From a virus: DNA of 46,663 bases. Shown piece by piece: positions 20,801-29,600 of this stretch; the first letter of the stretch is position 1; each line of letters opens with the position of its first letter. The position numbers were made by a program, and so were the translations under genes. Where the stretch lies: positions 1 to 46,663 of the IMG/VR virus record IMGVR_UViG_3300027782_000131. The stretch is one strand, 5' to 3'. The notes under the pieces were generated by a model. That model saw nothing but the letters and a program-made list of their open reading frames with translations. It searched no databases and had not been told where the DNA came from.

Positions 20801-23800
20801 GGTTTTTCAACTGCATATTACTCTACAGATTCCCAAAATACGAAAGGAAAAATATTTTCAATAAAAACAATTAATTTTGGATTGAATTTAGAAAAAATAC
20901 CTCAAATATCTTCCATAAGATCGGTTGAAGGATCTAATGGTTTGCTTTCAATTGAATCTAATGAGATTGGAACCATAAAAGATGTTAGAGTTATAAATCA
21001 AGGTCTTGAATTTTCAAATAATAAAACATTAAAACCAAAAGCAGATGCATATACTATTTTAAGATTAAAAAATGTATATAAATTAAAAACAATTGGAATT
21101 ACTACTGGTGGTAAAAATTATACTTCTCCACCAAATGTTATTGCTATTGGAAACTCATCAATTTTAACAAGAACTTCATTGCAAGGAAGTTCTATATCAA
21201 AAATAGAAATTATTTCAAATGATAGTGGGTTGACAAATGACATTAGAATTTTACCAATCAACAATTCAAATGGAGTTGGTATTATTAATGCAACATCAAG
21301 TTCTAAACTTAATACTTTGTATTTAAAATCACCAATTTCAGGATTTACGGAATTTCCATTTAATATTGGTGATAAAATTTTTGTAGAAAATGTGTTAATA
21401 ACTGATTCATCTGATGGTTATAATTCAAGTGATTATGACTACAAGTATTTTACAGTCACTGGAATTAATACAATTTCTGGTTCAGAGTATGTTAGGTATT
21501 CAATTTCTGGTCTTGGCAATACTGGTGGATTATTTGATTCAACAAAAATTTTTGGTAGAGTTATAAAACTAACTGATTTGCCAACATTTAATGCAGAATT
21601 TGAAAAAATTAATTTTATAGAAGGAGAAAAAATAACTCAATTGAGTGATAATGCAACTGCATATGTTTCTAAAAATGGTTGGGATTCAGAAGCACAAACT
21701 TTAAAGATTATTGATATTGATGGAAAATTTAATGAAAATGATCAAATAAAAGGATCTATAGGAAATTACAAATCAAGTATTGATTCTACATATTCATTTG
21801 ATTTTGATTTAAATGTTAATTCAACCGTCAAAAAAGATAAGGATTGGAATACAGATAAAGGAAAATTAAATTTTGATAATCAAAGAATTCAAGATAGTGA
21901 TTATTATCAAAGATTTTCATATTCCATAAAGGGAGAAGTTGAATATGATGCATGGAAAGAATCAGTCAACAGTTTAACTCATACATCTGGATTTAAAAAC
22001 TTTTCCAATTTAGAAATACTAAATGGTATTGGGAAAACATCTTCTGTAAAATCAACTGATTCGCAAGTTGATTTAAATGTTGAAATTCCAAGTTTAGCTT
22101 CAGTAAATGATAGATTGTATTATGATCTTGCTTCTGAAGATACTAGCAATCAATCATTATCAAAGATAATTAAATTTGATTCTAAAATTATTACGGACTA
22201 CAATGAATCAAGAACAAATAAAGTTTTAGAAATTGATGATATTAGTTCACAATTTACAGGAATATCAACTACTCTTGGTGGTCAGATTGTTGGATTAACT
22301 TCATTTAGTTTATATAACAATGGAAATACATTATTATATAAAATTTTCAAATCTTCTGGAATAACAACATCTTCATCATTAATAACAATTTCTGATCATG
22401 AATTCAATACTGGTGAGATATTAGAATATTCTTCAAATGGAGGAACACCAATTGGAATTGTAACAACCACAATAGTTGGTGTTGGAACAACAACCATATT
22501 ACCATCCAATGTGTATGCTATCAAAATATCCAAAGATACGATTAAACTAGCAATAGGATCATCTCAAGCATCTTCTGGAATAGCAATAACATTCACTTCT
22601 TCTGGTATTGGAACACAACACAGTCTTTCAGTTGAATCAGAATTGGCTGCAAGTAGATGTTTAATTACTGTTGATAATATAATTCAAAGCCCATTATCAA
22701 AAAAAGATATATCAGTAGGTTTATCTACTCAAGTTGGATTATCTACAACAATAATTTATTTAAATAATATTGCAAAAATTCAAGGAAAATCATTATTAAA
22801 AATAGAAAATGAAATCATTAAAGTCAATTTAGTTGGTGTTGGGTCAACCAATTCTCTCAATGTTGTCAGAAGTTATATGGGATCTGTTGCATCCGCACAT
22901 ACTGTTGGTGCAGCAGTTACCGTATTATCTGGTGATTATATAATAAAAAAAGGTACAATTTATTTTTCAGATGCTCCTTATGGTCCAACGGGAATTGGTT
23001 CATTGACATCAAAATCAACTTTTGCTGGAAGAGTATTTTATCGTTTAAATTATGATACAAATCACATTATTGATGATATTTCAGAATCATTTGATAGTAT
23101 TCAAAATAAATTTAATTTAAAAACAAATGGAATAACTTTGTCTGGAATACAAACTAGTTTTGGTATTGTTTTAGTTAATAATATTTTTCAAAGACCATTT
23201 TATGGTGATGTTGGATCTATTTTAAAATCAGATTATCAAATTGTAGGAACTGGACAAACAATTAGTTTTACTGGATCCGATTATAAAGATCTACCAAGAG
23301 GTGGAGTAATTAATGAATTTGATGCAACAAATGGAAGTGGATATCAATCACCATATAGAGCATTATCTTATGTAACTGTTTCTGCTGGTGGAACAATCCA
23401 ATCTATAGGATTATCAACTGGAGGATCTGGTTATACTGCCGCTCCTAGAGTCTCTATTGCAGATACACTTGGAATTGGAATTGGAGTATCAATTATTTCA
23501 TCAATAACAAATGGAATTGTGACTTCATTTACAATAGTAAACCCAGGGAGTGGGTTTACAACTTCCAGTCCACCTATAGTTACTATAGATGAACCATATC
23601 CATACAAAAATCTACCATTGACTGGTGGTAATGGAACTGGAGCAAAAATGAATGTAGTAGTTGGTACTGGGGGAAGTATAATTTCATTTGACCTACAGGA
23701 TCGTGGATATGGATACAATATCGGTGATGTGTTGACTCTTTCTGGAATACCATTCAGAACTGGAATTGGAACTTCTGCATTTAAAATTACAGTAAAAAAT

Positions 23801-25048
23801 AAATATCAAAGCAAATTCTCTGGTTGGACTTTTGGTCAATTATTAGAACTTGATGATTTTAGCAATTTATTCAATGGAGTCAGAAAAGCATTTTTATTAA
23901 CAAGAACTATAATCACTAAAGAATATTATAGTATAAACGCACAAAAAGATTCTGGAATTATTTTGAAAAATAATTTACTCATTTTCTTAAATGATGTATT
24001 GCAAAAACCAGAAACAGATTATACTTTTGATGGTGGAACTAGAATTACATTCCAAGAAGCACCAAAATATGGAAGTAAATTAAAAATTTATTTTTATGTT
24101 GGATCTTCTCAAGATTATTTTGTTATTAATGTAACTCAATCAGTAAAACCAGGAGATAGATTGAGACTACAAAAGAAAAACAATGTTCCATCTCAAAATG
24201 AACGAATCATTTATGAATTAATTGCTTCAGATACCGTTGAAACGGAAACTTATGGCGGTGTGGGAATAAACACCGATTCTACATTCTTAAGACCAGTGGT
24301 TTGGTCAAAACAATCTTCTGATCTTATTATTGATGGAATTAAAATATCAAAACAGAGAGATTATTTGGAGTCACAAATATATCCAAGCACAAATATTATT
24401 GCATCTGTTGCGTCAACAGATGGAAAAATTTATGTGAAAAATACATATCCATTATTTAATAATTTGGATGATCTATCGCAAACTTTAAATGACATTATTA
24501 TTGTTGGTTTGGGAACTACTGCAGTTACTGAAAAAATAAAAAAAGTTACATATTCTGGTGATTATGGAATTATTGTTGGAATTGCAACAAGTTCAACTGG
24601 AATAAGTACATCATCTCCTATGATTATTTTTGATATAAATCCAAATCCAAATATTTCTGGAAGTGTAAGTAGACCAGGAATCTCAACAGGAGATTATTTT
24701 GTTATAGAGAATACAATAATTGGATCTGGAGTCACTTCTATAAAAAATAATTTATCTTCAGTTGTTTCCATTGGTAATAGTTTTATTGATAATGTTTATT
24801 ATGCAAGTAATATTGTTTCTGTTGGATCAAGCACCCTTCGTGTATATTCAAATGTAAAATCTATTTCTGGAATAAACACATCCACATTACCTCAACTTAA
24901 TTCTTATGGAACCTATACTTGGGGCACAATTAATATATCCAGAGATTCAAATTCTAAATCATTTGAATTTTATAATCAAAATGGAACTGCTGGAATTGAA
25001 ACGTCAGCACACGTTTCTAGATTATTGCAATTGAGATTAACTTATTAA
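14807..25048 (+). CDS. 7: Giant gp7-type baseplate wedge protein with YHYH domain
   Basis: 3413 residues, more than three times T4 gp7 (1032 aa). It is identified by position between gp6 and gp8 and by the cyanophage-type N-terminus (KISNIVENQIPEFLNEENPL). A YHYH domain lies near residues 1226-1340 (GWAYDGNPIYGPYG; DEYNGRYIV; NGTYAYFSTLD), with the YHYH tetrad itself replaced. The rest is mostly beta repeats of three kinds: GxGY...P units (~704-772, 1095-1159, 2855-2982), EII...RG...H units (~95-125, 1535-1579, 2663-2708), and at least six HxFxTGD...YYV units. Probably the outer wedge and its decoration. The gp7 name is by synteny. Confidence 0.82.
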   Translation: MLENKVKISNIVENQIPEFLNEENPLFKEFLNQYYISQEFEYSIVDLAENIPSYKHIDTYSNVGLSTISISLTSDVLAFDDTINVTTTIGFPSKYGLLKINNEIITYTGITTNSFTGCIRGFSGISQIETEGSPEFLTFSSTSAEEHLSGSLVSNLSSIFVQEFFKKYKYQFLPGFENRSFAPGVSVENILTRAKDFYSSKGTDSAIKILFKILFGKNVQIIKPFDNTISPSEAEWISVDEMIVESLNGNPTNLKETTLYQNSFDFPTASGTISNVEDVYLGNKKYYKISFPKSTINGNFLISNKTKVIGNTPSFNVITVDSTIGFKDVGNFYYLNEENNVYNQIEYTSKSHNQFFGCVGLTTSLTENTSIIDENFVYGYENNDTNSICKMRVVGAISDLSTGVENTKYFLPGDKIKLKYIGEKTSLDDKKFSTWFYNNISYTETQSVDSATNTITTKSSHFLHKGDNVDIIKKSTNSTIVSSSEVSRVLNSTQFQIATGSLDNNTEYYVKKNLNFVSSNLNLNSLLADIQNSFIDKDENTYIAFSGYPSYSALETTNRSKTFTSNSASSGVINISSHRFITGDKIYLEASSDITGISSGYYYVNKLNDNSIQLSLSRLNIYSNNFLNFDGSGDNTNIITPADLYGNNLKNQDNFKRILKNPEKNTSNSPLYGPIGVSLNGVELHSPFSNDSVFYGQLQKINVLESGSNYDVANPATISIVDSSGSGAEAYPHLSGSIDEIILENPGFDYISLPIVKVSGGNGSGCVAEAKMTSYQHYVSFSDSKVNLVSNLISLDDSHKFFDGEEVIYTSSGLPIGIGSTNVGFSTSRLTNNAFYYISKNDETSFSIAASKENALTKTNLIDFVSFGNQTHIFKSSKFKNIIDRISIQNPGSSYSNKKVVVDSIAYPPSEKKDIFKTFVGINTYDDYIFAINHNYKNGDVLTYSVDGTVISGLSTSNYYKVTVIDENKFKLSYAGTASSITSIDYDNKIYTNLNNIGVGTHTFNYPPITVSIFGNTGISSTSIPSYYTATAYATVSGKVENVFLKKGGIGYGVTNIINLIRRPEITLQTGKNASIKAIVNDSGEISDVYIIDKGSEYTTSPILEVIGSGNYAKLKANISNGQITSIEIINGGKGYLKNNTTIRVIPRGSGAFFNAEIQKWSINAVEQYKNILETEQYKGTLQIPSEARFKENKIGSYYATKEIRKILNDNLDQNTFEELDELNSHSPIIGWAYDGNPIYGPYGNAKSIADSSGTGGLKRILSGYKLTPISDTSLRPSYPSGYFIEDYNFDNSGDLDEYNGRYIVNSDFPNGTYAYFSTLDVNKKPVFPYVTFNHHNATDSFNYDVLKTQSDSYLNTGEYKRNITPQGISEKYKKYLFFDDNFNSNVDLEVILTKKSSISTINVKDGGSNYKVGDDVVFLNDPNVNSSVKEILGKNIVSIASSEITSNNLVFSFLDKKVTAFSTVPHNFIDGDIIEISGISSALYKNAEGLKKIEVSTIVSSLSVSIGDTSTTGITTFISISDPTSNGNFTPNSIIKIDSEQLLILNLDNYNNRYRVQRAYNATVGSAHTATSIVRLLPKSFTFNNNSSIPTNIETNYSYYFNPNTSVGIGSNYTNIIVATSGSNDIVKSVPPRSIYLPNHKFNTGDLISYTSINSTIIASKNSALTPTFGLNNFQNLYCVKISDEYIGVSTEKVGFTTSYVYFVSYTGTNHKFESIKNQVTGNSKKVNVTVTVDDSIDLMQGDNINLNILPKSNQYFDFKFNNIIKKLVVNPVSFASTAVGVGTANSTITINNHNYKTGDIVVYTASNPITPLTNNGIYYIIKTSNSSFRLASNYYNSSKLDYEYIGISSYGSGTHNLSLINPKLTFYKGNNVSIAVSDTSLSGYDIKFYYDKEFKSEYNSTLIRKYGTIGDSNPSSKINVSIGDSIANQFFYRVEGKDIKFTDTYPTSTNTDVENYSLIEVKESIYNGSHIISGVGTTSFNFTLVGTAETTSYVASGFSTAYYSTDSQNTKGKIFSIKTINFGLNLEKIPQISSIRSVEGSNGLLSIESNEIGTIKDVRVINQGLEFSNNKTLKPKADAYTILRLKNVYKLKTIGITTGGKNYTSPPNVIAIGNSSILTRTSLQGSSISKIEIISNDSGLTNDIRILPINNSNGVGIINATSSSKLNTLYLKSPISGFTEFPFNIGDKIFVENVLITDSSDGYNSSDYDYKYFTVTGINTISGSEYVRYSISGLGNTGGLFDSTKIFGRVIKLTDLPTFNAEFEKINFIEGEKITQLSDNATAYVSKNGWDSEAQTLKIIDIDGKFNENDQIKGSIGNYKSSIDSTYSFDFDLNVNSTVKKDKDWNTDKGKLNFDNQRIQDSDYYQRFSYSIKGEVEYDAWKESVNSLTHTSGFKNFSNLEILNGIGKTSSVKSTDSQVDLNVEIPSLASVNDRLYYDLASEDTSNQSLSKIIKFDSKIITDYNESRTNKVLEIDDISSQFTGISTTLGGQIVGLTSFSLYNNGNTLLYKIFKSSGITTSSSLITISDHEFNTGEILEYSSNGGTPIGIVTTTIVGVGTTTILPSNVYAIKISKDTIKLAIGSSQASSGIAITFTSSGIGTQHSLSVESELAASRCLITVDNIIQSPLSKKDISVGLSTQVGLSTTIIYLNNIAKIQGKSLLKIENEIIKVNLVGVGSTNSLNVVRSYMGSVASAHTVGAAVTVLSGDYIIKKGTIYFSDAPYGPTGIGSLTSKSTFAGRVFYRLNYDTNHIIDDISESFDSIQNKFNLKTNGITLSGIQTSFGIVLVNNIFQRPFYGDVGSILKSDYQIVGTGQTISFTGSDYKDLPRGGVINEFDATNGSGYQSPYRALSYVTVSAGGTIQSIGLSTGGSGYTAAPRVSIADTLGIGIGVSIISSITNGIVTSFTIVNPGSGFTTSSPPIVTIDEPYPYKNLPLTGGNGTGAKMNVVVGTGGSIISFDLQDRGYGYNIGDVLTLSGIPFRTGIGTSAFKITVKNKYQSKFSGWTFGQLLELDDFSNLFNGVRKAFLLTRTIITKEYYSINAQKDSGIILKNNLLIFLNDVLQKPETDYTFDGGTRITFQEAPKYGSKLKIYFYVGSSQDYFVINVTQSVKPGDRLRLQKKNNVPSQNERIIYELIASDTVETETYGGVGINTDSTFLRPVVWSKQSSDLIIDGIKISKQRDYLESQIYPSTNIIASVASTDGKIYVKNTYPLFNNLDDLSQTLNDIIIVGLGTTAVTEKIKKVTYSGDYGIIVGIATSSTGISTSSPMIIFDINPNPNISGSVSRPGISTGDYFVIENTIIGSGVTSIKNNLSSVVSIGNSFIDNVYYASNIVSVGSSTLRVYSNVKSISGINTSTLPQLNSYGTYTWGTINISRDSNSKSFEFYNQNGTAGIETSAHVSRLLQLRLTY

Positions 25049-25054
25049 TTAAAG

Positions 25055-25062
25055 TATAAATA
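25055..25062 (+). promoter_or_regulatory. T4-type late promoter before gp8
   Basis: Exact TATAAATA between the gp7-type stop and the gp8 start, 17 nt upstream of ATG 25079. It lies in a true intergenic gap, which favours it being real. Confidence 0.7.
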
Positions 25063-25078
25063 GTCAAAAAGATACAAA

Positions 25079-26677
25079 ATGCCCGCTATAATTACTGATC
25101 AATTCAGAATATTAAACACTGAAACTTTTGTTAAAAGTTTTACTGGGATTGGCACTACAACAAATTATTATTATAGTTTTTTGGCTCATCCAAATCCTAC
25201 AAATACAAATATTGAAAATTATGGCACTTCTGATTGGCAAACAGATCCACCAGAACCAAAAGATTCATTTAGGGATGAAAATTCATACTTTGATAGTATG
25301 TTATTTTTGAAGAGAATAACCTCTAATGATGTTGCTAGAATTATTCCTAGAGTAAACTGGGAATCTGGTGTAAGTTATGATATGTATAGAAATGATTATA
25401 ATATTGACAAACCTGCTCCACAAACTGATGCAAAAACTTTATATGAATCTAAATTTTATGTTATCAATTCTGAATATAAAGTATACATTTGTTTAAATAA
25501 TGGATCAAATCCAGAATATCCAAATGGACAAAAATCTTTATATGAACCAAATTTTGTAGACACAAATCCACAACAAGCAGGAGATGATGGATACTTGTGG
25601 AAATATCTTTATACAATTTTACCATCAGATATTTTAAAATTTACAACTGAAAATTATATTCCCGTACCAAAAACTTGGGGAGATTCAACAACAGAATCTA
25701 TTAAAAATTCTGCAGTGAATGGAAAAATACATACTGCAATTATAAAGAATAGAGGATTAGGTTATACACTTTCTGGTGGTGGTGGTTCAAATGGAACTAT
25801 TAGCAATATTCCAATATTGGGAGATGGAACTGGAGGAACAGTGTCAATAAACATTAATAGTGGACAAATTGAAACAATACAAGTTACAAATGGTGGTTCT
25901 AATTATACTAGAGGATTCATAAACTTTAGTATTGGAACAGTTGGTTTAATAGGAGTAATTCCAGTAGAGGTTACAGGAGGTTCTGGGGGTTCATTGGAAG
26001 TAATTATTCCTCCTATTGGTGGTCATGGATTTGATATTTACAAAGAACTTGGATCATATAGGGTTATGGTCTATTCAAAATATGATTCAGATCCAGATTA
26101 TGTGATTGGAAATAATTTTTCAAGAATTGGAATAATTAAAAATCCAGTTGTTTATGGGAATCAAGTAGAATCAATAAATACTTCCATGGAACCAATAACT
26201 ACTTCCACAGCAACAAATCTTGGTGCATTGAAATTAAAACCAGTGGGAGCTGGCAATACATCGGATACATCATATCCAATAAATGCATTAATAACACAAT
26301 CTGTTGGAGTTGGATCCACTGCGGTTGGATATGTTGCTTCTTGGAGTGGAAATACTGGTGTTTTGAAATACTATCAGCCAGTTGGTCTCTCAACATTGTC
26401 TACATATGGTTATAAGTTAAATTCATTTGTTGGTTCTGGAACAACAATAAATTGTTCTACCGTCAGTGGATCTCCATTAATTGTAGATGAATCATTTGGG
26501 GGCAATAATATTACAGTTGGAGGAAAAGTAATTCAACTCGGACAAACTTTTGACAAAGGAATTTCAAATCCAGATATAAAAAAATATTATGGTGAAATTA
26601 TTTACATTGACAACAGATCTCCAATCACGAGATCTGCTTCACAAAAAGAAGAATTAAAAATTGTAGTAGAATTCTAA
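25079..26677 (+). CDS. 8: Baseplate wedge protein gp8
   Basis: 532 residues against 334 in T4. T4-gp8-like features are IIPRVNWESGVSYD (~97-110) and GDDGYLWKYLYTILP (~175-190). The extra length is mainly a Gly-rich insert at residues ~217-300 holding GxGY-type repeats (IKNRGLGYTLSGGGGSNG; VTNGGSNYTRGF) like those in the gp7-type and gp14 proteins. In T4, the gp8 dimer joins gp7 and gp10 in each wedge. It is preceded by a TATAAATA late promoter; the DUF4815 gene starts 5 nt after its stop. Confidence 0.92.
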   Translation: MPAIITDQFRILNTETFVKSFTGIGTTTNYYYSFLAHPNPTNTNIENYGTSDWQTDPPEPKDSFRDENSYFDSMLFLKRITSNDVARIIPRVNWESGVSYDMYRNDYNIDKPAPQTDAKTLYESKFYVINSEYKVYICLNNGSNPEYPNGQKSLYEPNFVDTNPQQAGDDGYLWKYLYTILPSDILKFTTENYIPVPKTWGDSTTESIKNSAVNGKIHTAIIKNRGLGYTLSGGGGSNGTISNIPILGDGTGGTVSININSGQIETIQVTNGGSNYTRGFINFSIGTVGLIGVIPVEVTGGSGGSLEVIIPPIGGHGFDIYKELGSYRVMVYSKYDSDPDYVIGNNFSRIGIIKNPVVYGNQVESINTSMEPITTSTATNLGALKLKPVGAGNTSDTSYPINALITQSVGVGSTAVGYVASWSGNTGVLKYYQPVGLSTLSTYGYKLNSFVGSGTTINCSTVSGSPLIVDESFGGNNITVGGKVIQLGQTFDKGISNPDIKKYYGEIIYIDNRSPITRSASQKEELKIVVEF

Positions 26678-26681
26678 AGAA

Positions 26682-29600
26682 ATGACACAAAACACTAATC
26701 TAAATGTCTCTCCATATTTTGATGATTTTGATGAGAATAAAAACTACAAGAAAGTTTTATTCAAACCTGGATTTCCAATTCAATCCAGAGAATTAAACAC
26801 TTTACAATCAATTCTTCAAAATCAAACTGAAAAATTTGGTCAATATTTTTTCAAAGAGGGATCAGTTGTTATTCCAGGAGCAACTTTTTATGATGATAGA
26901 TATTTTGCTGTCAGAATAGATCCATATTTTTTAAATATACCAGTAAAAGAATATACAAATATATTATCATCAAAAGAGATTGAAATCAAAGGAGAAACTT
27001 CTGGTGTAACCGCAACTGTTGTCAATAGAATTACAGATACAGAATCTATAGATGGATTTGATACTCTTTACGTAAAATATAAATCTGCGGGAATAGATCC
27101 AAATGTAAAAACTTTTATTGACGGTGAAAATTTAATCACACTTTCAGATATTGATTATTCTTTAACTAAAATTTCAGCAAATAGTTCATTTGCAAAATGC
27201 ATAAATTCAAATGCAACTAAAATTGGATCTTCTGCTTCAATTAATGAAGGAGTTTATTTCATAAGAGGATATTTTGTAAAAGTACAAAAAGAAACAATAA
27301 TTTTAGACCAATATAGCAATGCACCTAGTTATAGAATTGGTTTATTGATCAATGAAGAAATTATTTCAGCATCAAGTGAAAATTCAGATCTGTTTGACAA
27401 TGCTCAAGGATTTCCAAACGAATCAGCTCCAGGTGCTGATAGATTCAAGATTAGTGTAAGTTTATACAAGAAAGAATTAACTGATTTAAATGATCAAAAT
27501 TTTATAGAATTGATTCGTGTAGATCAAGGCACATTACAAAAGTTTGTCAATAAAACAGAATTAAATATTTTTAAAGAAGAATTAGCAAAAAGAACATTTG
27601 AAGAGTCTGGAGATTATTACATTTCTCCATTTGCCATTGATGTAAGAGAATCTTTGAATGATAGAATTTCCAATAGAGGTGTATATTATGCAAATCAATT
27701 AACGCAAAATGGAAATACCCCTTCTGATGATATTTTTGTTTTACAAGTTTCTCCAGGAAAAGCATATGTTAGAGGATATGATATTGACAAATTATCTACC
27801 TCATCTATAGATTCAGTAAAACCAAGAACTACAAAATCAAAGCAAAATGTAAGTTTACCAATAAAGATTGGAAATTTAGTAAAAACAACCAATGTGTATG
27901 GATCTCCAAAAATTGGATTTTCCACGACATATACAGTAAGTTTATTAAATCAGCGATTGAATGTAAATCGTACAATTGGATCCGCAACAACCATTGGTAT
28001 TGCTAGAGTTTATGACTTCAATCAAAGATCTGTTTCTGGACTTTCAACTGCTCAATATGATTTGAGACTTTTTGATATTCAAACATATACTTCAGTTACG
28101 ATAGGACTTGGAATCACTGCATCAGCAGATTCCCACATTAAAGGTCAATATAGCGGTGCAACTGGATTTTTAAAAAATTCAATTTCAAATGGAACAACTC
28201 TAACCATATATGATACCAAAGGAAATTTCACAATTAATGAACCAATTATAGTTAATGGGATCAATGCAGGTAGAAATTTAACATCAGTAATAGATTATAA
28301 CTTTACTGATGTTAAATCAGTGTATGGAATAGTTGGAGTATCAACTTTTGCTTCTGATTTGGTTTTGGATCAAAAAGCAAAAGTTTTTACAGAAACAAGT
28401 CAATTTACAATTACTTCAGGATCTGCAGGAGTTAGTACAGTAACAAGTCCAAGTGTTTCAGATTTTAGATCACTAGTACAAGTTGGAAATATCGTACAAT
28501 ATTCCAGACCAGGATTTAGTACAATCACATATAATAGAGTATCAAATGTTTCTGCAACCAAGTTAACAGTTGTTGGAGTATCTACAGTTACTGGAGTTTG
28601 TGAAGGTGGTCTTCCTTCTTCTGGATCAGATTTAACTGTTATTGATTTTGATGTTGCAATTCCATCATTAGAAAATGCTTCTGATCCTGGATATACAATT
28701 AATTTACAGAATAGATACGTTTCTTCAATTAATTTATTAGATTCTACATATATTGCAAGAAAACAAATTTCAAAAAATATTACAGGATCTACATATACAT
28801 TTTATTTGAGTGATCTTGGAGATAATAATATTTATTTTGAACCATTTAAAGAAGATAATTATATTTTAACTTGGGAATCAGGTCAAAAAGAAGTTTTAAC
28901 TAACGCACAAGTATCGTTTAGTGTGAATTTAAGAGAATTAACTATTTCTGGTCTTTCTAGAACTGGAAATGCAACTTTATCATGTACAGTAAAAAGAACA
29001 TCACTTTCATCTAAAGAAAAAACATTAGTTAGATGTAATGAATTAATAGTAAATAGATCAAAATATGGTGGATCTGGAATTGGATCAACTACTTTTAATG
29101 ATGGTCTTACGTATAGTTCAGTATATGGAACTAGAGTACAAGATAATGAAATTTCATTAAATTATCCAGACATCTATAGAATTTTAGGTGTTTTTGAATC
29201 TAATGATAGCAGCAATCCAACCTTACCATCATTAACAGTTTCATCTCAATCTGATAGTTTTACAAATAATGTAAAAATTGGAGAACAACTTATTGGAAAT
29301 TCTTCTGGAGCACTTGCTCGTGTTGTATATGTTGATGGATCAAATCAAATAAGATTTGTATATGAAAATGAAAAAACTTTTGAAATTGGAGAAACAATAA
29401 CATTTAAAACTTCTTCTATAATTGCAACCATTAGTATTTTGATAGTTGGAGATAGAAATATTGTCAGAAATTATGAATTTGACGATGGGTATAGATTAGA
29501 ATATGCAGATTATGGAAGAATTATAAGATCATCTGGTAATTCAGAACCAACTAAAAAATTAAGCATTATTTTTGATTATTATCAGAACAATGAAGCATCT

